This document shows positions 47,729 to 57,500 of a stretch of 64,000 nt of DNA, piece by piece. The translations under genes and the position numbers were made by a program. This stretch comes from Sequoia sempervirens (taxonomy: Eukaryota; Streptophyta; Pinopsida; Cupressales; Cupressaceae): assembly GCA_007258455.2 (NCBI GenBank), contig VDFB02270651.1, forward strand, positions 704,717,360 to 704,781,359, in the 5' to 3' direction. Under the pieces are notes generated by a model, which was given only the letters and a program-made list of their open reading frames with translations, was not told where the DNA came from and did no database searches. Position 1 is the stretch's first letter. Every line of letters begins with the position of its first letter.

Positions 47729-49704
47729 GACCAAATACCATGGAGACTATGTTTCTTCTCCTCCATTTTACCAAACAGTAGTTTTTATACCTTCTTACTA
47801 GCCATATCAAATTGACAACCCTATTGGTTTTATCCCAAATAACTCTGTCACAGTAGGATATCCTCACTCGTAACATACTTGCCACCCTCCCACCCATGCT
47901 CAACTTTCCTAACAATCTATCCATGCCTATAATCATTTGCAAGAATATCATTTTTCTCATAGCCAGCATGACTACTCTCTGGACCAGCCTCAAGATGCTA
48001 ACAACATGAGTGTCAAGGACATAGAATTAGACTTATAGAGGAAATTAGAGGCTATCACAAAAGAGAACAAGTATGCTATGCAGCAGGAAGAGCTTGCTCA
48101 TCAAGCTCATATTCATCAAAAGGAGGTGGAGGCACAAAGGTATGAATAGGATATTCTTGCTAGACAAGTTGCAACCAAAGAAGAACAAATAAAACACTTG
48201 CTTGCACAAGTACAAAGGTATGAAACACAGTCAGTCCCTTCCATTCCTAGTTTTAGTTCAACTCTTCCTATAATAATGAATCATCCTTTGAACAAAGAGG
48301 TTTCCAAGTCAAAAATTCCTAGTTTTAAACAAGAAAAACCTTTTGAATCCTCAAGTAAGTCTCCTTTTGTCAAATTCCAAGTTTTGGGAATGCTCTTTCA
48401 ATCCAACAACTAATTCATAACCAAGATCAATTCATAATGCCGCATAATCAGGTTAGCAATGACCATGTTTATCCTACTTTGTCAATTAAACCCTTTTTCC
48501 CTCCCACCATCTCCCTTTTCAAAGGAGGACCCATTATATGGAGAGAAAATGAAGGTTATGTAGGTGACGAGGAGAATATTTCAAATGAGGATGATGAAGG
48601 AATAAGTATTTGTAGCCCCTTTTGTGACATTAAAACAAAAAAATTAGACTTGTTGCAAGAAGATAATGAGCATGATAAGCTTGGACAACAATTTAAAAGA
48701 GAAAAGAGAGTTTTTTGAAGAAAAAGAGGAACTAACTACTATTCAAGAACCGTTATATGATCTAAAAGAAGAAAAAATGACCATGGAGTACGAGGAAGAA
48801 TATGGTCTTTATGTGGAGGAGTCTATTTTCTCAAGTCAAGAAACTTCTCATGAAGTTGATTTGCAAGATCTTAGCTAGTCTAAGGAGCTTCCTTTATGTT
48901 GTTAAAAAGAGCATGAGGTTGATATATCAATTGAAATTTTGTTGGAAGAGGCTATATCATTGTTTGAACATTTTCCTTCCTTCATTGAGGAAGAAAATCC
49001 TAATTTGGAGTGTACCTCCTTGGGTGATAATGAGGAATTTGAGATTGGACCGGTTGTTCCTAAGAGCCTTCCAAGTGCTGATAGCATTGATGAGTTATTA
49101 GCTATCCTAATGGAAGAGGATGGTCCATTGACCATGGAGGAGGAATCAACATGGCAAGTTATCATGCAAGGTGAAGGAAATGACATTATTTCTAATCATT
49201 CAAATTGTTTTCTTTCTTGTCCAAACTTAGCCATGAAATAGAACAACCATGAAAAAAGGAAGAAAGGTTTGAAGAATGCAACCATGATAACATTATATCA
49301 GCCTTCTTAGGTTCTTTGAAAGATGAAGAATATCATGAAGTTCCAAATCAGCTGCTTGTACCAGAAGAGCACCATGAGAGTAAAAAGAAGGAGACCATCA
49401 CGCCAAAAGAAGAAAAAGAAGCAACCTATCCAAAGCTTTCAAGGGGATGTCCTATTAGGCATTTAACTATGATGGAGACCAACAATGCATCACAAGTCAT
49501 TTTTTCACCCAAGCATGAGGATTCTAATGAAGGAAAGTATACCCAACTGTCCTATCCACTTCAAGACAACATGAATGGCAACATAAGTGGGTAAGTGGAT
49601 TTGTTTTCTCCATTCAAGAGGCATTGCAATACCTGGTTAAACCTCTATCATTTCTCCAGTTCTTCTTTGATGCTCACAAACATATGGAGCATTGCAAGTT
49701 GTAA
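47729..49704 (+). pseudogene. Acidic ORF of the composite, copy 2, unknown function
   Basis: Colinear with 41541-43491. It starts MTKYHGDYVSSPPFYQ, has the coiled coil (EELAHQAHIHQKEVEAQRYE then a stop), the Lys-containing linker FSSTLPIIMNHPLNKEVSKS, and the acidic region (FFEEKEELTTIQEPLYDLKE; FEIGPVVPKSLPSADSIDEL). The C-terminus ends DAHKHMEHCKL at 49704. Stops after SHS, after QLS, after ELDL, after LQDLS and after NLAMK stand at the same places as in copy 1. A frameshift near 48710 and others are private to this copy. Function unknown. Confidence 0.6.
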
Positions 49705-50020
49705 AGAAAGGGTAGCTACTTTCATGAATGAGTTAATGGTTTTGTTTAGGCAGTCCTTTCATTAGTTAGTCTAGGTTAGGATAGGTTTTGTTTCATTTTC
49801 TCTAAGCATTGTTTTGCATAGTTAGTCATTTTGATCTGAGTTTTTTGGTAGAATGAATAAGATTTGAAGGCATTATGCACTTTTTTGATGAGTTATAATA
49901 GTATGCAAGAATTTTTTTCAAGTCTTGTCAAGTTTCAATTGACTCATGTGCCCAATGAATAAGTTCAAGCAACCAGTCAGGATGTTTAACAGGAAAACAT
50001 ATAGCAGATGTCACCAAAAA

Positions 50021-51351
50021 TGTTACCCAATTTTTCTTTTAGCTCAATTAGGTAGAGCTAAGATACCATGATGATAAAAGATAAAAGGTACACATTCAAT
50101 TCTGCTAATTTTCATTCATATGCACAATAGTAGTTATCAAATAAATTGCATTTTATTATGCAAATATATACAAGAGAAATATTGCACAAGTTTTTCATAA
50201 ATGTTGTATTTTATTGATAATTACAAATGTATGGTGTCCCACACAAGCTGTGGGAATAACTTTTTCCATACAATATAAGACATAAACTATGCATTTTAAA
50301 AAATAGAAAAGAAGGACCATATGGAAAGAGTAGGGATCCATTATTGCCTGAACGACGAATACCAAGTTGAACTATTGCATTCTCGCTTGAGTCCCTCTCA
50401 CTTGGTTGCTCTAGAAGTTGACCTGCTACTACTTGAAATGCCTACAAGAGATTAGAAAAGTTGTTTTAGAGCTTGAGATCCATATTCTCTACATATGCTA
50501 CATCAAAAAAAATATAGTCTACCCTTATAAGGCATTGAAATAGTTTTGGAGTATCACAGATATCTAGAAAGAAAAAGAGTATCATCAATCATCATGAAAC
50601 ATCATTGGAAGATTTTAGCTTCACTATTTTTTATCTAAAATGAAAAGCATAAGTAACTTTAAACTTCAGTTTTTAAGTGAGTTTTTATCATTATCTTTTT
50701 TCTACATTGTGACTTTTGAAGTCCTTTTCATCAGAAGACAATATTTTGTAACTCATATTAGATAGACATGTATAGCAATTTACACCTTGCAGATCAATGA
50801 AGATAAGCAATTTTTCCTTCTTAATTTTTTGTTCTATTGTGTGCATTTGAATGATTGATGCAATTACATGTGAACTTGTATCATTCCTTGTTGTTGTGTC
50901 TCATTAGTAGCACCTTTGTGCAGAAATTATATGTATTTGTAGGTTATATGTTGTGTTGAGATGCAAGTGATTCAAGTTGTGAAAAGTATTTTTTTCTTCT
51001 AGGCTTGTATGCATTATATCCTCCTTATGAAATATTGATCTGCAAAGGCATATAAGTTTTGAGTTGTGCATGTCAAGCTTTGTTATTGATTGAAATTTTG
51101 TATGCAAAGCAATTGTGCAAGTTTTAGGTAATCAAATTTGTTGTGTCACCCTTAGTCATAGGTTTTATTTTATGCAAACTTTCTTACCCTTTTCCCAACA
51201 AGAAGTAGTTTTTAGGTGGGTACCTTAAGATCCAGCTTATTTTGGAGGTTCTTTTCTATTTTAGGTGACCCATAGCCTTAGAAAAGATCCCATGTTTCAC
51301 CAATATGCTAAGTTCTGCAACTTTGCAAGGGTGCAATATTGAGTGACAACA
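50021..51351 (+). repeat. LTR C of the composite, internally deleted (1331 bp)
   Basis: It starts TGTTACCCAATTTTTC and ends GAGTGACAACA next to the right ATATC duplication. About 2.4 kb is missing at about 50640, where sequence equivalent to 38160 of LTR A jumps to sequence equivalent to 40562. The deletion removes the TATA and stem-loop region. Confidence 0.9.
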
Positions 51352-51356
51352 ATATC
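51352..51356. repeat. Right target-site duplication ATATC
   Basis: It matches 37541-37545. After it the sequence resumes the minus-strand Copia LTR, with AAAAGCGCAGAGC comparable to AAAATCACAGAG near 30616. Confidence 0.9.
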
Positions 51357-51632
51357 AAAAGCGCAGAGCAATATCTTACATAGTAGACCAATGTAGACCC
51401 AATAACTAGATGTCTTGTACACATAATTGCCTATAATGACACTTAGTCAATTTTTCTTTCATTTGTCTTCACCAGATCAAACCTTCTTGCAATTACCAAC
51501 TATATTACCATCTTCAAACATGGTCAAGTTATACAAACTAATCAATATGATGATCTTCATACAAGAATATAATGTTAACATCAATGACAACACTGTAATA
51601 CAATGCACTTATCACTCATGCTCATGTTGTCA
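51357..51632 (-). repeat. Copia 5' LTR, 5' portion, minus strand
   Basis: This is the outer part of the 5' LTR split by the composite. It is colinear with about 30620-30908. On the minus strand it starts TGACAACATGAGCATG at 51632 and contains a TTGTCATTGATG motif (51590-51575). The stretch 51633-51691 between it and the Gypsy LTR holds nothing recognisable. Confidence 0.85.
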
Positions 51633-52364
51633 GAAAATGCATAAATGGCATACTTCTTATTCTTTCAACAATATGAAACATATAGGAAACTGTAGACACT
51701 GAAAAATGTCGTAATCAATATCATATACTTGAAACATATTTACTAACATCATTTCCTCTGTAACCCATCATCTTTTCACTTAATTGATTAAATTAGCCTA
51801 GCTATTTAATTAATTGCATCATTTTCATCTATTAGCCTAATTAATTTAATCAGTTAATTCATCCCTTTTCATGCTAATGTTTCATCCTATTAAATTAAAT
51901 AAATCAAAATATTTAATTTAATCTCCTAAGTCATCTTATTTAATTAAATAACACTAAGTTATTTAATTAAATATCATTTCATCTCTCCCCCATTCATTAA
52001 ATCATTTAATTTAATTAATATCACTTTAATTCCTCCAAATCCTCTAATTGCATGATTAAATCTTCTTTAATTAGCAATTAAACTAACTTTCCTCTAAGTA
52101 AAGGGAATATTCCCATAGAATATTCGTTATCCCCTTTTTGCACAATTAAAACTTTGTTTTAATTTGTAAATTCCCTTTTTTCTCACCCAAAAGAATATTC
52201 TAAGGAATATTCTTATTCCTTCATCATTTGAAAAAGGGATATTTTCACTTGGCTTCTTGAGCAAGTTTTAAACCTCAACCTTTTGAACAAGTCACCTTTG
52301 ACCTATGTGAGCAGATCAAAAGTGTGTTTGTTTGAGGCAAGTGTGAACCCTTGATTAAAATCTC

Positions 52365-52400
52365 ATCATGCATTCTCATTCATTGATGAGAATGCATGAT
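52365..52400. repeat. Inverted repeat in the Gypsy U3 (15-bp arms, 6-bp loop)
   Basis: ATCATGCATTCTCAT at 52365-52379 is exactly complementary to ATGAGAATGCATGAT at 52386-52400. It lies 78 bp before the TATA box and contains RY-like CATGCA words on both arms. The other Gypsy LTR has a different palindrome in the comparable place (8314-8339). Confidence 0.85.
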
Positions 52401-52477
52401 CCATGCCTCTCATCTCCTTCATCTTGGATTATTGATTAAATTTTGTAATCACCACCCTTCATTCCTCATTTGCTCTC

Positions 52478-52488
52478 CTATAAATAGA
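52478..52488 (+). promoter_or_regulatory. TATA box of the Tat-type Gypsy LTR
   Basis: CTATAAATAGA in the context CTCTCCTATAAATAGATC is a near-ideal plant TATA box, about 790 bp into the LTR. Transcription would run towards gag. Confidence 0.75.
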
Positions 52489-53156
52489 TCACTATTTGGA
52501 AACAAATGGATCCATATTTCAATTGAAAAGTCATGTTGTTGAATTCACTTACATCCATACACTCATATTCACTCACTTTTAGCTTATCTTAGTTAATTTT
52601 AATTGCATAATAGATTAGAACATACATTAATTGCTTCCATACATCCATCATAGCTTTTTTATAAATTAGGGTTTTCATATTTTAGCTTAGAATTAGCTTA
52701 GATTAGCTTAGCAATAGCATAATCAATGCATTTTTAGCATAAAATCGTGGTAACTTAGCTTGCATCATGTTCACTTTTAGCATAAACTAGATTTTCATAC
52801 ATCAATCATAATGGTTTCATTGATTCTCTTCCATAGAATCAACTGAAATAGTCTCACTAATCATGGGATTGGGAAAGGGTCATCATTTCACATCAACATG
52901 ACACCAATTCCAAAATAGGATAAGTTTCAAATGGGTTAGATTAGGAATTTAACTATTTTCTTACTTTGTAGCTTTCAATTTCAATAAAATGCTTAGTTTA
53001 ATATTTTCAATTTGAATGATCTTATTTGTAGATGTAGGTATGTATGGCGAAGTTCTGCTTCGATTCATCATGAGTCAAGCGTAGTCGACCCTCACCGACA
53101 TTTCCTCATGTCAAAGGGATAAAAAAAAGTGATAAATGACGATGTGGTAGACGCTA

Positions 53157-53820
53157 AGGTTATACTAAGTGATCCTAGACCCAATAATAATCAAGTTGCT
53201 AATATCCAGCCAACTGTGCAACAAACAACACCACCTCAGAATAATAAAATTAGTAACACCAACATGCAACAAAGGTAAACTAGTAACAGGAACAACTATA
53301 CCAAACGCAAGTACATATAGTTATCAGAACCCATCGAGACGATCATGAAGAGATTGGTAGATTCAAATCTAATAACATTTCCCAACTTTGAAAACTACCA
53401 AGAACCACAAGAGAAGCCATCTTGGTACAATGAGTGTGATCTCTATGACTTTCATAAAATCAAAGGACACAAAACATCAAACTGCATGAAACTCAAGAAT
53501 ATCATCCAAGATATCATAGAAAATGATACCATATCTGTTGAGGTACCAGTTGGGAACCAGGATCTCAAGATATACAAGAACCCTATTTTGGATCATAACA
53601 AAGCAAACAACAATGGAAAAGCTAAGGATTACACCAATGTGTAGCATACCTATTCCAATGTAGTTTCCTCCTACAATAGTGTTATCACTATTGTCACCAT
53701 CAAAGGAGCTAGTACAAAATATGGAGTCACCACACAAGATGGAAAAATAACCATTCAAGGAGTCCCATCTCAATCTAGGACACAACCTACTTTTCCCACA
53801 TCTAATCCTACCAAGTAAAA
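53157..53820 (+). pseudogene. Gypsy gag, C-terminal fragment
   Basis: The readable frame gives MKRLVDSNLITFPNFENYQE (53345 on), then CDLYDFHKIKGHKTSNCMKL, the degenerate zinc-knuckle region typical of Tat gag (FH..KGH.T..C). It continues through NIIQDIIENDTISVEVPVGN to a stop at 53642-53644. Another stop precedes ATG 53345 and the capsid domain is missing between the LTR and this point. The gene was already truncated, by about 1 kb or more. Confidence 0.75.
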
Positions 53821-55690
53821 TCTTCTAGATCAACTTAAACAGACCCCTGCACAAATATCAATCTTAGAACTCTTAAGGTTATCTCCTGCACATAGAGAAA
53901 TACTGGAAAAAGCCTTGTCTAAGTCATTTGTTCCCAAGAACATTGATACCAATCAGTTTCAAACTATGGTAGGGCATATCACCAACCATTTTCTCACCTT
54001 CTCCAAGCAAGATCTACCATCACAACCATCTCATAACCATGCTTTACACCTTGAGGTTTTCATTCATAAAAAAAAGGTCAAAAGAGTCTTGGTAGATGGA
54101 GGTGTTGGTCTGAACATTTGTACCTTGTAGTTGATCAAAAATATAGGTTATTTAGAAGATACTATTGAGAAGACAAAAGTACCACCATCAGAGCATATGA
54201 CGACCAAGAACGGGTATCACAAGGAATCATTGCACTTCCAATCCAAGTGGGACCTCTTATTGTAGAAATTACATGCCAAGTAATTGATCTTGATCCTCCC
54301 TATAACATACTGCTTGGTTGACCCTAGATTCATGCTCTAAAAGCTATAGCCTCAACATATCATCAATGTGTGAAGTTTCCTTTCGAAGGAAGAGAAATCA
54401 CTATCCATGGAGATCCTGAGCCTTTCTACTACTACAAAATTCATGAGGCCAAGTTCTATAATATCCCACAAATACCCAAAAATGATGACGGGCCTACACC
54501 ATCAAGCTCATTTCTTGACCCATTATCCATAGCTTCTACCTCAGTAGTAAAAGTTCCCATTGTGCAGAGTATACTCGATGTCAAAGTAGTGATCCAAAAT
54601 GATGGTTGTGGAAACTATAAACTATTGAAAGACACCTTTGTCTTAGGAGAGTTACCTATTTCTCCTCAGTCGCATGGGAAACCCACATCTAGTACCAAAG
54701 AACTCTAAACAATCAAGATGGTAGCTACTACCTTCACCAAATGGGGAGATTTCAATCAAGAAGATATCAATGAGGAAAACATCTCTAAACTTCTCTATCA
54801 AGATGAATGACCTATTCATGTTTGTCTCATGGAAGATGAAAACAGAGGCCTACAACTAATGAATAGCATTGGATATAACAAGAATGAGAAGTGAGGACAT
54901 AACAACAATGGTTTACTAGAACCCATTGTTCCTGAGAAATGAATAAAGAATCTTGGATTAGGTTGTACTACTAGCAAGGTCACACTTATTGGCAAAGGTA
55001 TTTATGCTAAATGAGTTGAGGCTTCATCTTGGTCACCTACATCACATGATACAACCTTAGATGACTTTCCCCTTGATGTTGTTGACCTATTTGAGAACAA
55101 TACCCTCTTTATGATATCTATAACATCCTTTGTTTCAAGCAACCAACTAATTGAAATACACCTAGTATACCCACAACTCATTGACATGGACCAAAAAGGA
55201 CCATCGATTCTAGATTTATTCAAAACTGATGAAGTGATCTCAGAATTCATGGGACTCTGTGACAACCTACCATGGGAATATCACAAAGCAAGCTTCAACA
55301 TAGAGCTAGATACAGGAGCATACTATGGGGAGATGATTGAATCCTTCAATCGTAAAATAAATGAAATACAACTAACATGCAAATCCTTGAGTGAAACCCA
55401 CTTAGTGGCACTCTCTGATCCTAAAATAGTAAAAAAAATGATGCATCTGATGGTGAAAACCTTTTTGAGGTGCCCAAGGATGAGGGATTCAATCTCCCCC
55501 TTAGTGTAATGCATCCAAAGAAGTTAGTAGTACTAGCAGAAAAGGCTACACCAGTCAATGTGTGAATGGAGGAAGCACCCAAGATCACTTTCTAATGTTG
55601 AATCCTAGTTGGATGAAGAATAGAAGAACCTAGCAACATTCATCAAAGAAAGAAAACTAACTTTGCATGGTCATACATAGATATGCCAAG
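53821..55690 (+). pseudogene. Gypsy protease and linker to RT
   Basis: The protease core is at about 54045-54130: LEVFIHKKKVKRVLVDGGVG followed by LNICTL, the retropepsin flap region with DGG in place of the usual DSG/DTG; a stop follows at once. Downstream (54180-54360) a degenerate stretch ends near a GWPRIHALKA-like segment. From 54370 an unrecognised linker carries FEGREITIHGDPEPFYYYKI, PTPSSSFLDPLSIASTSVVK and, at 55260-55480, NIELDTGAYYGEMIESFNRK. Multiple stops and frameshifts. Tat elements have a comparable long spacer between protease and RT. Confidence 0.7.
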
Positions 55691-57030
55691 CCTTGACCTA
55701 GAAGTGGTTGTGCATCACTTAGTAGTCTATCCTAATTTCAAACTGGTTAATAAAAAATTTAGGAAGATGCACCCTCAGATAGCACTCTTGGTTAAACTAG
55801 AATTACAAAAGCTTCTTGGTGTTGGATTCATCTGACCGATAGATTATCCTGAGTGGGTTTCAAACCTAGTACCAGTCTCAAAACCCATTGGGAGCATCAA
55901 AATATGCACTGATTTCAAAGATCTGAACAAGGCATGTCCGAAGGATGATTTCCCTCTTCCCAAGATCAATCTCATTGTAGAATTAATAGCTAGGCATGAA
56001 ATGTTGTCACTCATGGATGACTTTTTAGGATACAATCAAATCATAATCGCTAAGGAGGATCAACACAAAATTGCCTTCACTTGTCTATGGGGAACCTATT
56101 GTTGGAATGTGATGCCATTTGGGTTAAAGAATGCAGGAGAAACCTATCAAAGAGAAATGACCCTCATCTTTCATGACATGATCCATAAAATAGTTGAAGA
56201 TTATGTGGATGATATTTTGGAAAAATAAAAGAAGAGAAGTGAGCACATACAAGTCTTAGGACCTATCTTTGACAGACTTGAAGAATACAAGGTACGACTA
56301 AATCCGAAAAAGTGTGTGTTTGGGGTCACATCAGGGAAACTTATTGGATTCATTAGTTTCACAAAGAGGGATAGAAATTGACCCAAAAAAGGTCAAAGCT
56401 ATCCTAGACATGGAACCGGCACAAACATTGAAGAAAATGAGAGGATTACAAGGAAGATTGTAGTCCATCAGAAGATTCATAGCCCATCTATCAGATAAAA
56501 TTCACCCCTTTTCACATCTCCTCCATAAAGGCATAACCTACAAGTGGGAAGAAAAGTGTGATAAATATTTTTAGCAGATCAAATATTATCTACTAACACC
56601 TCCAATACTCATACCATCGATACCAAACAAGCCACTAATCTTGTACATCTCAGCAACACCAGTAGCACTAGGAGGTCTTTTAGCACAACATGATAAAATG
56701 GAAAGGAAAGAGCCATATACTACATTAGCAGAACCTTAGTATGCTATGAAATGAACTATTCACCCATTGAGAAGGAATTCCTAGTAGTAGTGTTTGCTTC
56801 ACAAAAATTTAGGTATTACATTTTGTCACATCAAATCAAGGTTATTGCAAAGATCGATCCACTCAAATACTTGTTATCCAAAGCAACACTCACAAGACGA
56901 ATGGCTAAATGTGTTATGATCTTGACAGAATATGGCATAGAGTATGTAGAGTGCAAGGCAATCAAAGGACAAGTGATCATAGGCCAACTAGTAGAAGCAC
57001 CTATCTATGTTGAGAACCCTTTGATATAAG
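55691..57030 (+). pseudogene. Gypsy reverse transcriptase and first RNase H
   Basis: RT motifs in order: a QIALLVKLELQKLLGVGFI start, PEWVSNLVPVSKPIGSIKIC, TDFKDLNKACPKDDFPLPKI, then MPFGLKNAGETYQREMTLIF, and the catalytic YVDD at about 56202-56213 in VEDYVDDILEK. The thumb region has RLNPKKCVFGVTSGKLIGF. The connection/RNase H part (56740-57020) reads YSPIEKEFLVVVFASQKFRY and ILTEYGIEYVECKAIKGQ. Stops include TGA in place of Arg after GVGFI and TAA after DDILEK, and there is a frameshift near 56345. The enzyme is inactive. Confidence 0.93.
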
Positions 57031-57500
57031 AGTTTCCTAACGAATCAGTGTTCCTTATCAATCTCATAGCTCAGTGGAAGATGTACTTTGATGGATCATT
57101 CACCCAACATGGATCAGGAGTAGGCATTCCTTTCATCACCCCTCAAGATGATTGCATTCCAAAGTCATACAGGCTATCATTTCCTTGTAGCAACAACATT
57201 GTTGAGTACAAATCCTTAATCACAGGTCTAACGATAGTAGTTCAGTGGCAGATATAAGAGATGAAATTTTATGGAGACTCACAGTTGGTTATCAACCAAG
57301 TCAATGACGACTATCAAACTAAAGATGACAAGATCACTACTTACAAGAAGATGGTGGAGAATCTCAAAGACCTTTTTATAGACATAACTATTGAGTAGAT
57401 TCCTTGCATGAACAATAGAGCATCAGATGCCATGGTAACAATCGGATCTTTAATAGACATTCCAAACAACATCCTCCAATGTGAATTCTTGGTAGAATAG
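57031..57500 (+). pseudogene. Second, archaeal-type RNase H domain
   Basis: At 57074 on: WKMYFDGSFTQHGSGVGIPF gives the first catalytic Asp in FDGS. IVEYKSLITGL gives the Glu, and FYGDSQLVINQV (57270) the second Asp. MNNRASDAMVTIGSL (57411) corresponds to the C-terminal region where D.LA or D.MA is usual. This domain, in addition to the Ty3-type RNase H upstream, defines the Tat lineage. A TAA stop lies at 57255-57257 and a TAG near 57398. Confidence 0.88.

Larger units (their letters stand above)
37546..51351 (+). mobile_element. Three-LTR, two-internal-domain non-autonomous retrotransposon composite
   Basis: The block is LTR A (37546-41269), internal 1 (41270-43728), LTR B (43729-47458), internal 2 (47459-50020), LTR C (50021-51351). 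Only the outer ends carry the ATATC duplication; LTR B has none. This is the structure expected when two copies of one element are joined by unequal recombination through an LTR, or when a tandem form inserts. The unit is 3.7 kb of LTR and 2.5 kb of internal sequence with one acidic ORF and no RT, integrase or protease, so it depends on another element. The proportions recall large retrotransposon derivatives (LARDs). Confidence 0.9.
29599..51632 (-). mobile_element. SIRE-like Copia on the minus strand, split by a nested composite
   Basis: On the minus strand: 5' LTR (51632-51357, then 37545-36323), PBS (36320-36309), truncated gag, an extra ORF, purine tracts and 3' LTR (30908-29599). Removing the nested composite and the 172-bp DNA transposon leaves a 5' LTR of about 1.33 kb, matching the 1310-bp 3' LTR. 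Most of pol is missing between gag and the extra ORF, and the N-terminal half of gag is missing next to the PBS. Flanking pentamers (CTACT left, GAAAA right) do not match. The LTR family is that of 9249-10547. Confidence 0.85.
51692..53100 (+). repeat. Gypsy 5' LTR (about 1409 bp)
   Basis: It starts TGTAGACACTG and is assigned to end at CACCGACA. The U3 is rich in TTTAATTAA-type words (51780-52070), has a 15-bp inverted repeat (52365-52400) and a TATA box (52478-52488). No PBS is recognised after the end, so the right boundary is tentative, though short gag-like frames begin soon after 53150. Confidence 0.65.

Noticed and set aside
37546..50020. Simple segmental duplication of a 6.2-kb block
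   Set aside because: A third, shorter copy of the same terminal repeat at 50021-51351, TG...CA ends, PBS-like sites and ATATC flanks fit a retrotransposon composite better.
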